NCBI GenBank assembly: GCA_028284235.1
Contig: JANQSC010000008.1
Location: 124,001 to 188,000, forward strand
Length of the DNA stretch: 64,000 nt
Reading direction: 5' to 3'
Source: Opitutaceae bacterium
Lineage (GTDB): Bacteria; Verrucomicrobiota; Verrucomicrobiia; Opitutales; Opitutaceae
The notes beneath the pieces are model-generated. The model made no database searches. It had not been told where the DNA came from and saw only the letters and a list, made by a program, of their open reading frames with translations. Positions within the stretch are counted from its first letter, which is position 1. Every line of letters starts with the position of its first letter. Made by a program: the position numbers and the translations under genes. Positions 1-8,419 of this stretch are shown one piece after another.

Positions 1-851
1 TCCGAATCGGGATAGTGCTTATCGGGCCAATTCGTAATTAAGGTTGATAGTCCGGTTTCGTCTTTTTCAAAGTCGCACCACAATCCTCCCCCCCAAGGTG
101 TCCACCCGATGAACGGTTGCCATTTACCTTTAATTAGACCTTCGAGCCGACTTCGTTTTCGCTTTCCCCAATCGCTGTGTCCTTGCCAGCGGAGAAGAAT
201 GCCCAGCGCGGGGCTTATACTGACAGGATTGCCGAAGGCTGCGTGATCGATCTCTGTTACGCGAAACGAGGTAAGGACTTCATAGTTTTCCCACTGGATC
301 GATCCGACGGCTAGGAGACGGTCATATGCGAGCGTCAACGGCACAACGGATTTGCCATCGATAGCCCACGGCCCGTCTACAACCTGAGCAACATCGGAAA
401 CGGAGTCGCATTGACCCCAATCGATATCGGTCGGTAGTTCGTCGATCTCAGGCTGATCCCAGATCAGTTCGACGATGGATGAAGAAGAACGTCCTAGCCA
501 GTCGATTGCGTTTAGTTCGATTCTATTCGATCCGCGAGTTAGGTCAGTGACCGGGATGTCCGCGTTGAAATCCCCCTCGCCCGCTAGGCGACGTGTGTCG
601 GGGCCGATTGACAGTAAGCGCGATTTGCTTTCGTTGACTCGATAAGAGAGCTTGAATATGCCGTTCGGGTCACTGGCTTTGCCGGAGACATTATAGAAAT
701 TCTGTGAGAACCCGTAGCGACCGACCGATTGATGGTGCCCGTTGTCAACTGTGATTTCGGGACCACTTGAATTGGTGGCGACAAGCGCGATCAGTGCAGA
801 GATAATCGCCGTCGTCCCGACCTTCACAAATAATTTCGCCCTAGGTTTCAT
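1..851 (-). CDS. Secreted protein of unknown function, 3' end outside window
   Basis: An open minus-strand frame runs from ATG at 851 to the window edge without a stop: about 283 residues are visible and the C-terminus is missing. Residues 1-27 form a basic start plus a hydrophobic segment (KVGTTAIISALIALVAT), so the protein is probably exported or membrane-anchored. Residues about 30-130 read like an Ig-like beta domain, with alternating strands and an N-G-I-F-K-L-S-Y-R-V type strand. From about residue 150 it is rich in Trp and Gly (SIQWENYEV, LRWQGHSDWG, FIGWTPWGGG), like the beta-sandwich lectin part of the next protein upstream. I do not recognise a catalytic family. It is the last visible gene of the minus-strand cluster, 258 bp beyond the VanZ-lectin gene, and a carbohydrate-related extracytoplasmic role is inferred only from context. 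Confidence 0.7.
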   Translation of the reverse strand, partial: MKPRAKLFVKVGTTAIISALIALVATNSSGPEITVDNGHHQSVGRYGFSQNFYNVSGKASDPNGIFKLSYRVNESKSRLLSIGPDTRRLAGEGDFNADIPVTDLTRGSNRIELNAIDWLGRSSSSIVELIWDQPEIDELPTDIDWGQCDSVSDVAQVVDGPWAIDGKSVVPLTLAYDRLLAVGSIQWENYEVLTSFRVTEIDHAAFGNPVSISPALGILLRWQGHSDWGKRKRSRLEGLIKGKWQPFIGWTPWGGGLWCDFEKDETGLSTLITNWPDKHYPDS

Positions 852-1109
852 AAACAATAATGGCCAGAATATTTCAATCGGCCCGATCTCCAATCCGGTA
901 AGGTAGCACGGCCGTTTTTAGTCTATTTGATAAAAAACACACGGTAAAAATTTAGTAACTTTTGTGTGGGAATTCGAGACAAGAATTCAGATCGGAAATG
1001 GTTTGTCAGAGTTTGGCGAATGATGGCACTCCGGGTGGTTGGTAAATAAGGAAAGCGTGGGTCGCGATGTTTTTCCGAATCTAATTGGCTCTCCTGCTCT
1101 ACACAATCG

Positions 1110-2540
1110 TTAGCAGCCGATTCGTCGGAGGAGAGGGTAGAGCGTCAGGACGATTCCCAACGTCCATGGCAGGCAGGCAGTGGATCTCTGAATGGATGCA
1201 AGTGCGAACTGCCCCTCGGCCGAAAGGAATATCGGTAGCGAGTATACGACGGGAATGATCAGGAGAGAGAGGAGTGTACCGGAGCTCGCCCAGGCGCGAC
1301 TTGGACTCGAGTGTCGATTAGGGGAATAAAAGGCAATGGCGAAAACCAGGATGCAATGCGCTATGCCAAGGTGCCCATTGCCGAGTCCCAGGTGTTGCGC
1401 GTAGTTGAGATGGTCTCGTCTTATTCTGACATCGCCGTCGATCGAAACTGTGATTCGGCCTTGGCGATAGACTAATCTCAGAGTTTGCCAGTCGCCGGTC
1501 ACTGCGTCTTTGATTATGACTTCCTGCGAAAGTGTACGCGGGCCGGTATAGTTGTTTCGGATCCGGAAATGATAGTCGTCTCCCTCTTGGCCCAAGGTTA
1601 GATTACGAAAAAATGGGTCTGCCGAATAGGATACGATGCGTGCTGGTCCTACCTGTGTCAGGTTCTTCGGCATTATCGTCGCGACAAGTTCGAAGCTCCG
1701 GGTGCGGTTGATCACCTCGCAAAGTTCTAGAGTTGAGTCCGTGTAAGAGATAATTGCGGGCTTCTCGACTGAAACGTATTCGGTGGTAGACTCCACCGCT
1801 CCTTGCGACTCGAAACACGCGGCACAGTCGCGCAATCGAGAGGCCGTCAATGTGATAGGCGGCGTTGGCTTCTTCATTTTCGGCAATTGATCGATGACCT
1901 TGATTGAAACCTCTGCGATATTCCCCTTCCATGGCCTGTTACCGGTTGCTTCGTTGGCGAACTGGAGCGAATAATCTGGATCCCAGTTGAGAGTTTGAAC
2001 ATCACGTAAGTACTCGGTAGCAGTGTAAATCCAACCGCCGGAAAGTAAACTAAGGAAGGCGACTCTCACCCAGGGCCCAGTTTTTGAGATGGTCTGCCTT
2101 GCAAGGAGATTTGACAATCGAGCTCCAACCCCGTTGCAGATAAGGAAGGCGACATAGACTGCGCCGATTCTCACAAATAGATCGGCGAAGTGGGGGTGTC
2201 TCCCGGGAATGAACGTTTGAGTGATCTCGATCGCGATTAGCGCGACTATCTGGCAGATTCGCCACTTCGATAGAAAGAGTTTAGACCGAAGTTTGGGGAA
2301 GCCTACTTCGAGTAGGATCGCTGCAAGCGCAACCGTCAGGAAATGGACTACCAAGTCTATCGATAGCGCTTCGGAATTAAGCTGGAATACATAGAGAAGC
2401 CCTTCACTTTCGATTAGGAGAGCTGAATTTTCACCGCTAGAACGCAGAGAAATCGAGATCAAAAACGCGGTTGTAGTTAAGGCAGCCCAGGAAAGATAAC
2501 CGTTGCAGCTCGAGGGGCCAATTGAAATTGTACCACTCAT
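1110..2540 (-). CDS. VanZ-like membrane protein fused to a LamG/ConA-like lectin domain
   Basis: This 476-residue protein has several N-terminal membrane helices with a VanZ-type signature at about residues 104-135 (E-I-T-Q-x-F-I-P-G-R-H-x-x-x-x-D). A soluble region at about 190-385 follows, whose second half (SFELVATIMPKN, ILVS/RIVSYSADP, WQTLRLVYRQGRITVSIDG) has the strand pattern of concanavalin A-like/LamG lectin domains. Two more C-terminal helices close the protein. VanZ proteins are small membrane proteins; the original one confers teicoplanin resistance by an unknown mechanism, and VanZ domains are frequent in polysaccharide loci. The ATG at 2540 has an AAGAAGG sequence just upstream. 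The lectin domain probably faces the periplasm, which suggests sensing or holding glycan, but no function is proven. Confidence 0.8.
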   Translation of the reverse strand: MSGTISIGPSSCNGYLSWAALTTTAFLISISLRSSGENSALLIESEGLLYVFQLNSEALSIDLVVHFLTVALAAILLEVGFPKLRSKLFLSKWRICQIVALIAIEITQTFIPGRHPHFADLFVRIGAVYVAFLICNGVGARLSNLLARQTISKTGPWVRVAFLSLLSGGWIYTATEYLRDVQTLNWDPDYSLQFANEATGNRPWKGNIAEVSIKVIDQLPKMKKPTPPITLTASRLRDCAACFESQGAVESTTEYVSVEKPAIISYTDSTLELCEVINRTRSFELVATIMPKNLTQVGPARIVSYSADPFFRNLTLGQEGDDYHFRIRNNYTGPRTLSQEVIIKDAVTGDWQTLRLVYRQGRITVSIDGDVRIRRDHLNYAQHLGLGNGHLGIAHCILVFAIAFYSPNRHSSPSRAWASSGTLLSLLIIPVVYSLPIFLSAEGQFALASIQRSTACLPWTLGIVLTLYPLLRRIGC

Positions 2541-2700
2541 GCCTTCTTGATGGGGGTTGTTTTACACATATTCAGGACTCGCGGACGAGCAGCGCCGAGA
2601 TATCTATTAGTTCTATAAACGTCGGAACGCTATGCCGAGTATTTAAATTCTGATACCAGACGTTTAAGAGCCGGCGAGAGCAATTATGCCTCGTAATTGA

Positions 2701-3615
2701 CTATTTGGCCGGAGCCAAGCCGATTCCCGAAGGCTTTGACGATCGGAGTATCAATCGTTTCCACTCGCCTAATATGACTCTTTTGTATCGATAGAGCCAC
2801 TTGAATGTGTTGAGCGTGCAGTTTAATTTCTCCGCTGATGATATCGATGATCCGAGCACAATTGCAAGATAGTCGATGAATCGTCGATTGAAAGTTAGGG
2901 AGATTCCGTTTTTGTTTCGCGGGTCGAACCATTCGGAATAGGCCTCGAAATCTTGGCTATAAAGATACATAGATTGCTGTTCGTGCTTTCGAGAATACAT
3001 TAGGCACTCTGGTGCTTCGATTAGCCTGCCGATTAATGCTAGGTTAGAGAGAAGTACGCCATCCCCATGCTTGTAGTTCCTAATCAATCTAGTTTTTCGA
3101 AGACATGACGACCGTATTACACCGAATATTTCGTAGCAAGGGTGTGGTTTTAGCATCTCGCAGAATCGAATCCCTGGATCCCTGTCGCTGGTCTTAAACG
3201 GCGTGGCATAGTCTTCAATGACTTGGCTGTTGGAATCGATGAACCTGACCTTTGATGCAACTAGTGAGGCGTCTTGGTTTGCTTCGAGAAGGTTTATGCA
3301 TGTTTCGAGGAAACGTTCGTCGATCTTGTCATCGTGAGCGATCCACTTGAAGTAGGGTGTGTCTATTTCACTAGCGAGTAAATTGAAGTTCGGCGACGCT
3401 CCAATGTTCGTGTCGTGCCTAATGTAGCTGATGCGGTTATCGGACTCTGCATAATCTCGACAGATGTTTGCCGTGTTGTCGGTAGAAGCGTTGTCGCTGA
3501 TTATGAGTTTCCAATTGGTATGGTTTTGAGAAACAATTGAATCGATACATTCGTGCAGGTAGCGCTCGCCATTGTATACGGGCAATCCTATCGTTATGGA
3601 GTCCTCCTTCTTCAT
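2701..3615 (-). CDS. Glycosyltransferase family 2
   Basis: A 304-residue GT-A fold enzyme. It opens with the family 2 nucleotide-sugar start SITIGLPVYNGERYL, followed by IISDNASTDNT (residues about 40-50) and the DXD-like metal site at about 93-96 (W-I-A-H-D-D-K). It probably transfers one sugar to a lipid-linked repeat unit at the cytoplasmic membrane face; donor and acceptor cannot be read from the sequence. There is no C-terminal membrane helix. It lies 9 bp after the preceding GT2 gene, so the two are likely co-transcribed and translated in sequence. ATG at 3615 is used, with AGG nearby as a weak ribosome site. Confidence 0.9.
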   Translation of the reverse strand: MKKEDSITIGLPVYNGERYLHECIDSIVSQNHTNWKLIISDNASTDNTANICRDYAESDNRISYIRHDTNIGASPNFNLLASEIDTPYFKWIAHDDKIDERFLETCINLLEANQDASLVASKVRFIDSNSQVIEDYATPFKTSDRDPGIRFCEMLKPHPCYEIFGVIRSSCLRKTRLIRNYKHGDGVLLSNLALIGRLIEAPECLMYSRKHEQQSMYLYSQDFEAYSEWFDPRNKNGISLTFNRRFIDYLAIVLGSSISSAEKLNCTLNTFKWLYRYKRVILGEWKRLILRSSKPSGIGLAPAK

Positions 3616-3624
3616 TTTAAAAAC

Positions 3625-4602
3625 CTATAGGGTAGAGTCTGTTTTAGGAATATTTGTGCTATATCGCAGAAGCCCTTTCGGAGTTTGATGGGGTAGATCT
3701 AGTTTTAATCCATCCAGTATTCCTTGGTGCCAAAATACTTTCCTTCTATTAACGAATTCCAGCTTCTCGCTAGCGAATCTGGAAAGCCATCTTAGCACTG
3801 TGGCGCAAATTAGAATTTTGAGGATAGAGGTGCACTTAATTGCGAGGAGGCCTGTCTCGGCACTTGTTCTTAGTTGAACTCCTTTATAGGTAGCGTGCAC
3901 CTTGGCTCGACGTAATGCCCACTCTGTTGAGCACTTGTCTTGAGGAACCCAGTGCCATACTTTAGCTTTAGGAAGGTAGATCCCTTTAACTCCAAGTTGG
4001 AGTAATCTCATTTGCATCTCCGATTCGTCACCAATTGACAATATAGTGCCAGGTCCTATGGATTCGTCAAACCAACCGGCCTTTGCGATGTCCTCGGTGA
4101 AAGCCCCCCAGTTGAATCCAAGAGCTTCAGGCCCGTCCAGTTCACACTCATTGATTCCTTTTGACCAACCAACAGCCGAAGCCGGTAAGTATTCGAGCAT
4201 CCATTGTGGTGGATGTAATTCATAGTCTACACCACAGTTTCCGGCTACGAATACTCCGTTATTGTTTTCTCGGGAGATTCTAGAGTATTCTTTTAAACAT
4301 TGAGGATGAAGTCTAATATCGTCGTCAAAAAATACTACGAAATCCTGATCGCATTCACTTAGACCGGTATTTAGAGCTAGATTTTTATTGCCTTCAGGTA
4401 TATTGATGTACTTCATTTCGAACGGGTACTCGAAATTCTCGACAAGTTTAGCGAGGTTTTGTCCTCCTCCGTTTTCGACTACCACTACCTGCCTCAAGTT
4501 GCTTGGCAATTCACAGTCTCGTAGTGATTTGAGTGTGCGACTGAGATTTGGCCCGGTGTCACACGTAGGGATAACGACAGACATCATATGTTGAGTAACC
4601 AT
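3625..4602 (-). CDS. Glycosyltransferase family 2
   Basis: A GT-A glycosyltransferase of about 325 residues. The core starts SVVIPTCDTGPNL and continues with VVVENGGG, a GNKNLALNTGL segment and the metal-binding FFDDDIRLHP motif near residue 100; a later GDESEMQMRL segment is typical of the acceptor side. The frame is open to a TTG at 4608. I placed the start at the ATG at 4602, but ATG codons at 4587 and 4584, directly before the conserved core, are equally possible because none has a good ribosome site. The stop lies 9 bp before the following GT2 gene. Sugar specificity is unknown. Confidence 0.88.
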   Translation of the reverse strand: MVTQHMMSVVIPTCDTGPNLSRTLKSLRDCELPSNLRQVVVVENGGGQNLAKLVENFEYPFEMKYINIPEGNKNLALNTGLSECDQDFVVFFDDDIRLHPQCLKEYSRISRENNNGVFVAGNCGVDYELHPPQWMLEYLPASAVGWSKGINECELDGPEALGFNWGAFTEDIAKAGWFDESIGPGTILSIGDESEMQMRLLQLGVKGIYLPKAKVWHWVPQDKCSTEWALRRAKVHATYKGVQLRTSAETGLLAIKCTSILKILICATVLRWLSRFASEKLEFVNRRKVFWHQGILDGLKLDLPHQTPKGLLRYSTNIPKTDSTL

Positions 4603-5076
4603 ATACAATGTTGGTATAGATGGGGATTCGGTTGGGTTTCTATTAATACAATTGATCCAATTTATTTTAGCAAGTGTGGAAAATGCTATAGATGTTGGAT
4701 GGAGCTTATTAATCTGCGTCCAAATTGCCTGGGTTGGCGGATACTTCTAGCGATTTTCTAATGGCAGGAAGCGATTTGCTTTTGAGGGCAATAACTGGAA
4801 TGGGGGTGAATTCTTGTTTAGATCATGACGGAGAGAGTTACACTGGTATCCGTGAGCTGTTTGAGATGGGGTTTCTTCTGAGAGGATCGGATGCTTGACT
4901 ATTGCTCGAGGGTTTAGCTATCGAGAATTTGGCGAAGTTAAGTTCCTGAAGGGGAATGGAATGCTCTTGGTCGCAATATCTTCGTACGATAGATTTAGAG
5001 CTATAGACTCGGGGACGACATTTGACCACTTTAAATGTTGCAGGACGACACCACAAGAGGCTACTAAGTACAGTTG
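4603..5076. other. Intergenic stretch, no gene recognised
   Basis: About 470 bp between the first flippase gene and the two GT2 genes. Both strands contain only short frames (60-72 codons) with no family resemblance. I see no hairpin followed by a T-run and no convincing promoter. Confidence 0.5.
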
Positions 5077-6600
5077 CTAGGCTTGTCGGGCTTGTGTAGG
5101 GAGCAGTTCCTTTAGCATAGTCTTGAGAAGCGGCATTTCCTTGAATACGATAAGCAAGACGATCGCGTATGCCGACCCAAATGCTAGTGCGCCTATTGTA
5201 AAGAGCGGGAGCGATGTGAGTTCCAGTGGGTTTTTATTGACGAAGAGATAGGTTGGCAAACCAACCAGGACTCCAGATATTGTCGATGGCGATAGAGCTC
5301 GTAGTGAATTTATGAAGCAAACTGGTGTATCAGATATCGCATACCACCAAATCGGAAGAAACAAAATTATCGCGGCCCCCGAGTATCCCAGAGCGACACC
5401 GCTCGGACCATAGGGAAGTCCGATAATAAATGCAGTCATCACAAGGGTTGAGTTCACTAATCCCATAGTCCTGTACTTCTTTGTCTCACCCAGAGAGACG
5501 AGTAGCCATCCTAGCGGGTTGGAAATTGATCCAATGATTGCGCCGAAGGTTAAGAGTTTAAAGAGAGTGGCTGACTCAGCCCATCCCTCGCCCAGCCAGA
5601 AAGCGACGATTTGCTCCGAGAAAATTGAGAGTATCAGGATGATTGGGATGGTGAGGCTAGCGATGATACGAATGACTGTGATGAAATACTCCTGAAAGCG
5701 TGCAGGATCGTGTTGAAGTCTACTTAGAGCCGAAATGCCTACAGCCCCAAGTGGACCGTTGATTTGCCCGATTGGTAGAAGAAGTAGTGAGTATGCTTTC
5801 TCGTAGAGTCCCAATGCCGAAGCCCCCCAGTAGCGACCTATTAGAAGGTTGTCCGCATTGCGCGTGAAAAAGTTAACGGCATTGAAAAACAGCACGTCGC
5901 CGCCGAATTTTAGCATACTAAGTACTCCCGAACTGAGTTTGGGCAGGCCTGGAATCCAACGAACGAGCAATAAAACGAGAATAGTCTTGAGGGCGGCAGC
6001 ACCTAAGTTGAGCCCAACTAAAGACCAGTACCCGTAATTATTGTACGCCATGTAAATTGCGATGGTTATGCCGCCTGCGGAAGAGGTTAACTCTGCTATC
6101 GCGAGTAGGCCAAATCGCAATTGCCGCCTGAGGAGCGCTTGATGCTGGACGGCGAATGCTCCGATCATAAACGAGAGAGAGAGAGCGATAGTGATGTCAA
6201 CTAGTTCGTCTTCACCATAGAACCATGCGACTAAAGGAGCTGAGGAGCTGACAATTGTGGCAAGAAGCGCGCCAATTGCCAAATTAATCCAAAATAGGGT
6301 TGAAATTTGAGAGTGCGTTATCGTTTTCTTTTGGATGGTGGCGGAGGATAGACCGGCGTCGCTAAACACGCTGAAAAACCCGATTGTGAGAGTTGTCATC
6401 GCTATGAGGCCATAGTCGTTCGGACTCAGTAAGCGGGCGAGGACACCAGTTGATCCAATTCGCATTACTAGTGCAACGATTCTACTGGCACTTGCGATGG
6501 AGGCTCCTCTTACGGACTGGTTTCGCAGGTCGCCAGTTTCGATTTGGTCCGTCAAGAAGCGAGAGGTTTTTTGCTTCTTGATAATTTCCCCGTCGCTCAT
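5077..6600 (-). CDS. Wzx-type polysaccharide flippase (MOP superfamily), copy 1
   Basis: A 507-residue integral membrane protein with about 12-14 hydrophobic helices after a polar N-terminal stretch of about 30 residues. Hallmarks of the polysaccharide transporter branch are the N-terminal VRGASIAS helix, ARLLSPNDYGLIAM, SSATIQKK, a STLFWIN helix and FFTRNADNLLIGRYWGASALGLYEKAYSLLLLP. It would move undecaprenyl-diphosphate-linked repeat units across the inner membrane for periplasmic polymerisation. It is clearly paralogous over its length to the second flippase at 14329-15879. ATG at 6600 begins MSDGEIIKKQ. It stands alone, with a 470-bp gap downstream and about 1 kb of non-coding, partly relic DNA upstream, so it is probably transcribed from its own promoter or by read-through. 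Confidence 0.93.
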   Translation of the reverse strand: MSDGEIIKKQKTSRFLTDQIETGDLRNQSVRGASIASASRIVALVMRIGSTGVLARLLSPNDYGLIAMTTLTIGFFSVFSDAGLSSATIQKKTITHSQISTLFWINLAIGALLATIVSSSAPLVAWFYGEDELVDITIALSLSFMIGAFAVQHQALLRRQLRFGLLAIAELTSSAGGITIAIYMAYNNYGYWSLVGLNLGAAALKTILVLLLVRWIPGLPKLSSGVLSMLKFGGDVLFFNAVNFFTRNADNLLIGRYWGASALGLYEKAYSLLLLPIGQINGPLGAVGISALSRLQHDPARFQEYFITVIRIIASLTIPIILILSIFSEQIVAFWLGEGWAESATLFKLLTFGAIIGSISNPLGWLLVSLGETKKYRTMGLVNSTLVMTAFIIGLPYGPSGVALGYSGAAIILFLPIWWYAISDTPVCFINSLRALSPSTISGVLVGLPTYLFVNKNPLELTSLPLFTIGALAFGSAYAIVLLIVFKEMPLLKTMLKELLPTQARQA

Positions 6601-7184
6601 CGTGTCGGAGATTCGATGGATCCGGACTTAGCATCCATATAGGAGCCAATGTGTACTGGAAATTGATTTGCAGACATGAGAATCAGATGGGGGCTAATCG
6701 GCCAATTTCGGCTTTTTGGTTATGTCAAGCTTTGAACGCTACGCTTGCCAAGCATCGAAAGAAATAGCATCCGAACACCTCGAGAACAGAAGTATGAGGA
6801 TTGCACAAATAGGGGCCGCATCACCGGCAGTTAGTCTTCTGAAGGCATGTGCACATGTACCAGCAAGTAGGCACCGGATAGAAGCGATTGAACGATACTA
6901 GACCGTGTCCAATGGCCTATAGTTGAAAGAATTAGGCTGGCGACATGTACTGCTTGCGCTATCTCGATGTCCTACTGAGTGCTTACATGAAAGAGTCGGA
7001 GTATGTGATTTAGGCATCAAAACTCGTTTGGGAACTCAGAGATATAGTGTAAATTTAAAAGCCATAATATGGTAATTAGTACGCCTTTTGAGGAAGAACA
7101 CTCGTGCCACTAATATGTCTTGTGGATTTATCTGCTTGGGTTGTGCGTCGGTAAAGGGCTTTGTAAAACGATTTGGGAGAATTA
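6601..7184. other. Intergenic stretch without a recognised gene
   Basis: This is the flippase-proximal half of a roughly 1-kb gap. The longest frame, 61 codons on the plus strand at 6716-6901, has no recognisable family and no ribosome site. Together with the frameshifted relic immediately beyond it, the gap looks like decayed coding DNA rather than a regulatory region. Confidence 0.4.
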
Positions 7185-7590
7185 TCAAGTTGTGTATAGA
7201 GTTATTTCGAAAGTAGTAAATTGTTCATTCTCCTTCTCGATAGCTTTTAGCTGATCATCCACTTGTCTATTGTCGTAGTTAGTCTGGTACAACCGGATGA
7301 ACTGTGCGTCTGAAGAAACGTAGTGTTAGCGAACTGAATTTTCCATCGTTGGTACTTTGACTCTTTATTACCGCAGTGACTTCATCATCTGATATATCGT
7401 TTGCCTTTACGCGGTTGGCGATTGTAGCCCATCCGTCATTGTGCTGGCTGGCTGCTTGAATTCGGAGAAGTGTACTCGCCCCTCTGCTCCAGCTATATGG
7501 CTAACATAATTCGGTTGGTTTTCTAACTTTTCTCATATTCCTTTGAGTGCATAGGGTAGTGCGAGAATGGCTATGCTTCCACTGCGAGGA
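7185..7590 (-). pseudogene. Frameshifted remnant of an unidentified gene
   Basis: Minus-strand translation gives three protein-like segments in successive different frames: about 7540-7452 (LENQPNYVSHIAG then RVHFSEFKQ), about 7450-7330 (NDGWATIANRVKANDISDDE) and 7322-7185 (SSDAQFIRLYQTNYDNRQ then DDQLKAIEKE, ending at a stop). Each reads like normal protein, but no frame is open across the whole, and there is no start. The natural reading is the C-terminal end of a dead gene carrying at least two single-base indels. I do not recognise the family. A YEKLE-N-x-P piece faintly recalls sulfotransferase C-termini, but that is not enough for a call. Confidence 0.45.
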
Positions 7591-7675
7591 CGAGGCTAAA
7601 GAGGTGTCTAAGCGCGACTGGAGTGCAAAAGTCAAAAAATATAATTAGCACTGATTGTCTCGTTAGTCTTCTTGC

Positions 7676-8419
7676 CTAGCAGGTACTGCCGGCATCGACT
7701 TTGAATTGGGCTCCGGTTATAGAGGACGCGTTATGAGAGAGCAGGAAATCCACAGTTTCGGCAACGTCATCGGTGGTGGCGAGTCGACCGAGCGGGGAGC
7801 GGCGGAGGATGGACTTTAGCTTTTCTCCTTCGAGTCCGGAAGTCATATCGGTTTTCATGTAGCCGGGGAGAACGGAATTCACGGTGATATTGGCCTTTCC
7901 AAGCTCTCGGGCGAGGGACTGGGAGAAACCGAGCAGAGCGGCTTTGCTGGCTCCGTAGACGCTCAAGCCATTGAAGCCAGTCGTAGCGATAATTGAAGCG
8001 ATATTAACCACTCGGCCCTCGCCTCGAAGGAGCATCGAACGAATCGCGTACTTTGTGGCGATGATACTCCCTTCGATGTTCACTCGAATCACATCGTGAA
8101 TCTCCGAATCATGCATCGTAGCAAGGACTCCATCTTTGCCGATAGCAGCGTTGTTGACCAAGCCATAAAGGCCTCTCGCTTTTTTTGATATTTCGTTTAT
8201 TCGCGAATGGAGAGAGGCGCAGTCGGCTAAGTCAATTCTTTCGAATGAAATCGAGCCGGAACTAGGCGTCTCATGATGGGACTCAATTAATTGACTCAAT
8301 TCGTCGCTTTTGGTTCGTCCTGCAGCGACGACTTCATAGCCGCTTTTGAGCAGTTTTCTGCAAATGGAGAGACCCAGACCCCGCGTTCCTCCAGTGATTA
8401 GAATGGGCTTGGTTTTCAT
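7676..8419 (-). CDS. SDR-family oxidoreductase (FabG-like)
   Basis: A 247-residue classical short-chain dehydrogenase/reductase, the usual family length. The cofactor loop is TGGTRGLG (residues 9-16), NNAA is at 89-92, and the catalytic set Ser142, Tyr155 and Lys159 (Y-G-A-S-K) is intact. The C-terminal VLPGYMKTDM follows the FabG pattern. It is expected to reduce a keto group with NAD(P)H. ATG at 8419 overlaps the ligase stop in an ATGA, and the ligase in turn overlaps the acyl carrier protein gene. All three are therefore translationally coupled, and the likely substrate is a 3-ketoacyl or similar group held on that carrier. Reduction of an NDP-sugar is an alternative. Confidence 0.88.
   Translation of the reverse strand: MKTKPILITGGTRGLGLSICRKLLKSGYEVVAAGRTKSDELSQLIESHHETPSSGSISFERIDLADCASLHSRINEISKKARGLYGLVNNAAIGKDGVLATMHDSEIHDVIRVNIEGSIIATKYAIRSMLLRGEGRVVNIASIIATTGFNGLSVYGASKAALLGFSQSLARELGKANITVNSVLPGYMKTDMTSGLEGEKLKSILRRSPLGRLATTDDVAETVDFLLSHNASSITGAQFKVDAGSTC

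Noticed and set aside
6716..6901. 61-codon plus-strand frame considered as a transposase remnant
   Set aside because: No catalytic motif, terminal repeat or continuation supports a mobile element.
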